In this document: positions 26,519 through 29,489 of the stretch, in pieces | How positions within the stretch are numbered: position 1 is the first letter of the stretch | Layout of the letters: each line of letters begins with the position of its first letter | Virus record (IMG/VR): IMGVR_UViG_3300023184_000398 | Coordinates: 1 to 29,489 of that record | Strand: one strand, 5' to 3' | Source: a virus | DNA length: 29,489 nucleotides | Made by a program: the position numbers and the translations under genes | The notes under the pieces: generated by a model | The model's database searches: none | The model's input: only the letters and a program-made list of their open reading frames with translations | Told to the model about the DNA's origin: nothing

Positions 26519-28408
26519 GTGGCAATTATAAGAACATTTAAACGGGCATTCCAAGCAGCGGCTGTACTTGAGGATCCAATTCCGGGCTCTACCTACATGT
26601 ATTTTCAGACCGACGGTGTTAATAAAACCAGCTTAACACCACAATTTGATGTTGAGTATAACTTTGCCCCCAGTGGTGTTTTGCCTAATACAATAATTAA
26701 TGCAACTGACAACGCCACTATGATCACTTACAATACATTTGGTCACCCTATTTTAAGTGGTACTGTTACGGCACAATATAACATTCATTTCAATATGTTT
26801 ACTGGTGTACTAGGACTCAACGGTGAAGTTACACATGTTCGACATTTTACTGTTGCAAAAGACACCTATAGTACTAATTTAGATCATGCTCCTTTCTTTT
26901 CCATGGATCCTGCACGTAGACCGTATCCGGCATCATATTTTACAGATGGAACCAGCAGTGTTGCTATATGGACGCATTGGGTAAATAGTCCAGCAACTAA
27001 CACTGCTACTGCCGAAAGCACAAGATATATTGTGATGGTAAATGGAACCAGTGCAGGTATAGCCAGCGGAACCATAGTGAATCAAAATAACTATATGAGT
27101 GCTGTAACTACTAGTTATTATCCACATGCATACCCTATGTATAGAAATCCCAGCACTGGTAATATGGTATACCATGGATTATATGCTACTGGTATTTATC
27201 CTAGTGCAGCAGCTGGATTCCATTCAGGCCAAGCATTCACTGCACAAGCAACACAATCGTCGCCTTCAACCGGCGGCAACACAAATTATACAACTCAATT
27301 TCTTGGAATAAGCGCAGTAGATGGTTTAATGATTACCATGCAGAATGGTACCACTGATGATATCAATCAACAATTTTGGAAATATAACGATGGTGCCAAT
27401 ACAGCCACACAGTTAAATGCTTTTAGTGCAAGTCCTGCTGCTAGCGGATCTAGTGTAGGTGGCAATAGGACAACTACACAAGGCAGCTATAAATCTAAGT
27501 TTTCTAGTCGTTGGTTTACTGATCCGTTGGCAGCAAACAGTCGAGGATTCTATGTGCCATATGTGGATACTGCTGGTAACTATGCACCGTTTTACTATCA
27601 ATGGAACACAGTAACTGATGCGTTTAGTCGTAATGCTACTAATTGTACTCTCAGCTATGGCGCCAATAGTTTAAGCACATATTGGGCACCAGATGGCACT
27701 GCCCCTGCAACAATCAGTACTATATATGGCATGCAGTCGGTTTGGGCTAATGAAACATTTACTGTAGGCTCAAATCGATATTTGTTGTTTATGCAATTAA
27801 ACGGCACTGGTGCTCTTGCTGATGCTGCTCCAAAATCATGTACATTCATGTGCTACAGCGTAAACGCCGGAGACCCTAGGATCTTAACATACCATAGTAG
27901 TATTCCGGTACCCACAACACCAAAAAATATTGTGTACTTGAATGATGCCTTGACTATCTTGGGTGTGTTCTGCTTAAACAATTTCTACATCTATACGTTT
28001 ACTGAAGCTGCTGGTTGGACTCGTACAGCAACTTTACCATTTCAATTTAGTGCAGTGGGTAGAGATAACCTTGGACGCATCTGGGGAGTAGAACCAGGAC
28101 CATTTAGATGGGGTCGTGTACATTTGATTAGTTTAACAGTACCGGTGACTATTGTAGTTACTCCCGATGCTACTACCTATACCTATACTGGTACACCAAT
28201 TACTGGTAACTTGGCAGTTAAAGCACTTGATGCCAGCGGAAATAGGATTAGCACCACAGTTAAACTGGTCATCGATGGCGGCAGCATGTTGTTTGGTGGT
28301 AGTAACTACACTACCACAGTAACCACATCGGCTAGCGCAGATGTCAATGCAGCAGTCACCATTTCAGGCGGAGGCGTTAGCAATATTATTGCCAGCGTGT
28401 CGGTATGA
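26519..28408 (+). CDS. Probable beta-propeller/Ig virion protein, paralog 2
   Basis: 629 aa from GTG at 26519; TAAGGA at 26506-26511 overlaps the previous stop and supports this start, as does the MAIIRT N-terminus shared with paralog 1. Matching segments run in the same order through the whole protein: SMDPARRPYPASYFTDG, YPMYRNPSTGNMV, TQFLGISAVDGLMI, WKYNDGANTATQL, GFYVPYVDTAGNYAPFYY, TPKNIVYLNDALTI, GRDNLGRIWGVEPGP, GRVHLISL. Residues about 541-629 are the Ig-like end (IVVTPDATTYTYTG ... SASADVNAAVTI). The N-terminal 100 residues are the most divergent part, so the two may differ in partner or ligand. Confidence 0.88.
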   Translation: MAIIRTFKRAFQAAAVLEDPIPGSTYMYFQTDGVNKTSLTPQFDVEYNFAPSGVLPNTIINATDNATMITYNTFGHPILSGTVTAQYNIHFNMFTGVLGLNGEVTHVRHFTVAKDTYSTNLDHAPFFSMDPARRPYPASYFTDGTSSVAIWTHWVNSPATNTATAESTRYIVMVNGTSAGIASGTIVNQNNYMSAVTTSYYPHAYPMYRNPSTGNMVYHGLYATGIYPSAAAGFHSGQAFTAQATQSSPSTGGNTNYTTQFLGISAVDGLMITMQNGTTDDINQQFWKYNDGANTATQLNAFSASPAASGSSVGGNRTTTQGSYKSKFSSRWFTDPLAANSRGFYVPYVDTAGNYAPFYYQWNTVTDAFSRNATNCTLSYGANSLSTYWAPDGTAPATISTIYGMQSVWANETFTVGSNRYLLFMQLNGTGALADAAPKSCTFMCYSVNAGDPRILTYHSSIPVPTTPKNIVYLNDALTILGVFCLNNFYIYTFTEAAGWTRTATLPFQFSAVGRDNLGRIWGVEPGPFRWGRVHLISLTVPVTIVVTPDATTYTYTGTPITGNLAVKALDASGNRISTTVKLVIDGGSMLFGGSNYTTTVTTSASADVNAAVTISGGGVSNIIASVSV

Positions 28409-28411
28409 GGG
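28407..28411 (+). promoter_or_regulatory. Ribosome-binding site deciding a GTG start
   Basis: GAGGG overlaps the end of paralog 2 and lies 6 nt before GTG 28418. The frame has TAG at 28412-28414, so GTG is the first possible start. Confidence 0.6.
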
Positions 28412-28417
28412 TAGATT

Positions 28418-29489
28418 GTGTCTGCTATACTATCCAATCTTGATCTAGTTGTCAATCGTCTCACGACGATAACTGTTGTACAAAGTGATTCCTCATTGGT
28501 CAAGACCACAGTGGGGCTCAATCTCAGTGAAACTAGCGTATTCACCCAAAGCAACATAAGATCAATATCTACAACTCCGGTATTGGCGAATGTTATAACC
28601 ACAATTGGGTATGCTGGTGCTAATATTGGTCAGTCAATTTACATTATAGATGATGATGTCACTAGCATAACTGCCAACGCAAACAGTTTTGCGGTCACTG
28701 GTGCAACAACAGTATTTGGCGGGGGATTAAATTACACATATGGTAACATAGTTTCAAACGTTAGTGCATATGCAACAGTAACTTATACCACCCCCGGCAC
28801 TTATACTTGGACTTGCCCTGAGGGTGTAACCAGTATAAGTATGGTAGGTGTGGGCGGGGGCGGGGGTGGCCAACAAAAAGCTGCTGGCGGCACAGGCGGC
28901 GCTGGAGGCTTAATTGATTACTATAATGCTTATGCAGTGACTCCTGGTACCAGTTATACCATTGTTGTGGGCGGGCGTGGCGCACCGGGAACCAGCGCTG
29001 GTGATAACGGAGACGCAACATATTTCATTGATGCCTCGGCAACTGCACCTGCAATATATGCAGCTGGAGGAACCGGCGGCGGCAACATGAGTTGGTTAAC
29101 TGGTGGTACCAGTGGTAGTATTATCAATAGCACATATTCTTCAATTGATACGTTTACTGCACAAGACTCCAATGGCGGAACTATAACTTACAGTGTCGCT
29201 AATGGTCCAACCGGTTTAGTAATAAATGCATCTACTGGTGTAATGTCTTATAGCCAACAATCAAGTCCCTCTCTGTCTGATGGTTACCTTATTACAATTA
29301 ATGCAACATCAACTAGTGGCAGCAGTATTGATAAATTTTATACATTGACATTCGCTGCTGAATCTTATTTGTACTATCTATTAGTAGCCGGTGGTGGTGG
29401 CGCAGGCGCAGATGGCTCAGTATCTGCAGCCAGTCCGGGCACAGGAGGTGGTGGTGGTGTGGTGTTGGGATCAATTGGGATAACATCGT
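28418..29489 (+). CDS. Gly-rich adhesin interrupted by putative-Ig domain (3' partial)
   Basis: Open from GTG 28418 to the window edge (357 codons, no stop). Residues 1-125: a unique N-terminal part (SAILSNLDLVVNRLTTITVV ... YIIDDDVTSITANANSFAV). Residues about 126-225: the start of a Gly-rich domain (TPGTYTWTCPEGVTSISMVG, then Gly runs, TPGTSYTIVVGGRG). Residues about 236-305: an Ig/cadherin-like insertion of the He_PIG type (FTAQDSNGGTITYSV, GPTGLVINASTGVMSY, GYLITINATSTSGSS, FYTLTF). Residues about 311 onward: a new Gly-rich start (YLYYLLVAGGGGAGA) running off the end. Likely a virion adhesin like those at the left of the window; the C-terminal domains are outside. Confidence 0.88.
   Translation, partial: MSAILSNLDLVVNRLTTITVVQSDSSLVKTTVGLNLSETSVFTQSNIRSISTTPVLANVITTIGYAGANIGQSIYIIDDDVTSITANANSFAVTGATTVFGGGLNYTYGNIVSNVSAYATVTYTTPGTYTWTCPEGVTSISMVGVGGGGGGQQKAAGGTGGAGGLIDYYNAYAVTPGTSYTIVVGGRGAPGTSAGDNGDATYFIDASATAPAIYAAGGTGGGNMSWLTGGTSGSIINSTYSSIDTFTAQDSNGGTITYSVANGPTGLVINASTGVMSYSQQSSPSLSDGYLITINATSTSGSSIDKFYTLTFAAESYLYYLLVAGGGGAGADGSVSAASPGTGGGGGVVLGSIGITS

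Overview
The window looks like part of the virion-structure and host-recognition region of a tailed phage (Caudoviricetes), most likely T4-like and from an aquatic environment. Three things point there. (1) Several proteins match families I know from marine T4-like phages: the Ala-Pro-Asn-Ile-Val-Asn start ending in a Tyr-Glu-Glu-Ile-Ser tail, the ITPEYYTFTPSTKT protein, the MSHFAKVENGVV protein, and fibres with GYTGS and GAT repeats. (2) Two exact copies of the T4 late-promoter box TATAAATA lie in the longest intergenic gap. (3) Every gene is on the + strand, tightly packed, with no housekeeping gene. The host cannot be told from this window.

Layout. 1-1570: C-terminal 522 codons of a Gly-rich adhesin with an inserted beta-sandwich and a SPRY-like tail. 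1593-4754: collagen-like fibre with a Gly-rich/LamG tip. 4770-6344: YTGS-repeat fibre with a cupredoxin-like domain. 6348-6710: small conserved virion protein. 6712-8379: Gly-rich protein with one inserted LamG. 8392-18870: a 3,492-residue protein with about 14 LamG-like domains and one split Gly-rich domain. 18896-22363: two conserved T4-like virion proteins. 22379-24316: a fibre tip-like protein, two small accessory proteins and a short YTGS fibre. 24317-24395: promoter region with two late boxes. 24396-28408: two paralogous probable beta-propeller plus Ig-like proteins flanking an 86-aa protein. 28418-end: the 5' part of another Gly-rich adhesin, interrupted by a putative-Ig domain and open to the window edge.

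How they fit together. The genes share exchangeable parts: N-terminal attachment-type motifs, GD-W-(Y/F)-(D/N) motifs, collagen-like stalks, Gly-rich domains, and carbohydrate-binding-type beta-sandwiches (LamG, PA14/lectin-like, SPRY, Ig). The likely common job is to build surface fibres and adhesins that contact host glycans. That function is inferred from domain type; nothing in the window proves a ligand. No RNA genes, integrases, insertion sequences, CRISPR arrays or clear terminators were seen, and no gap exceeds about 80 bases.
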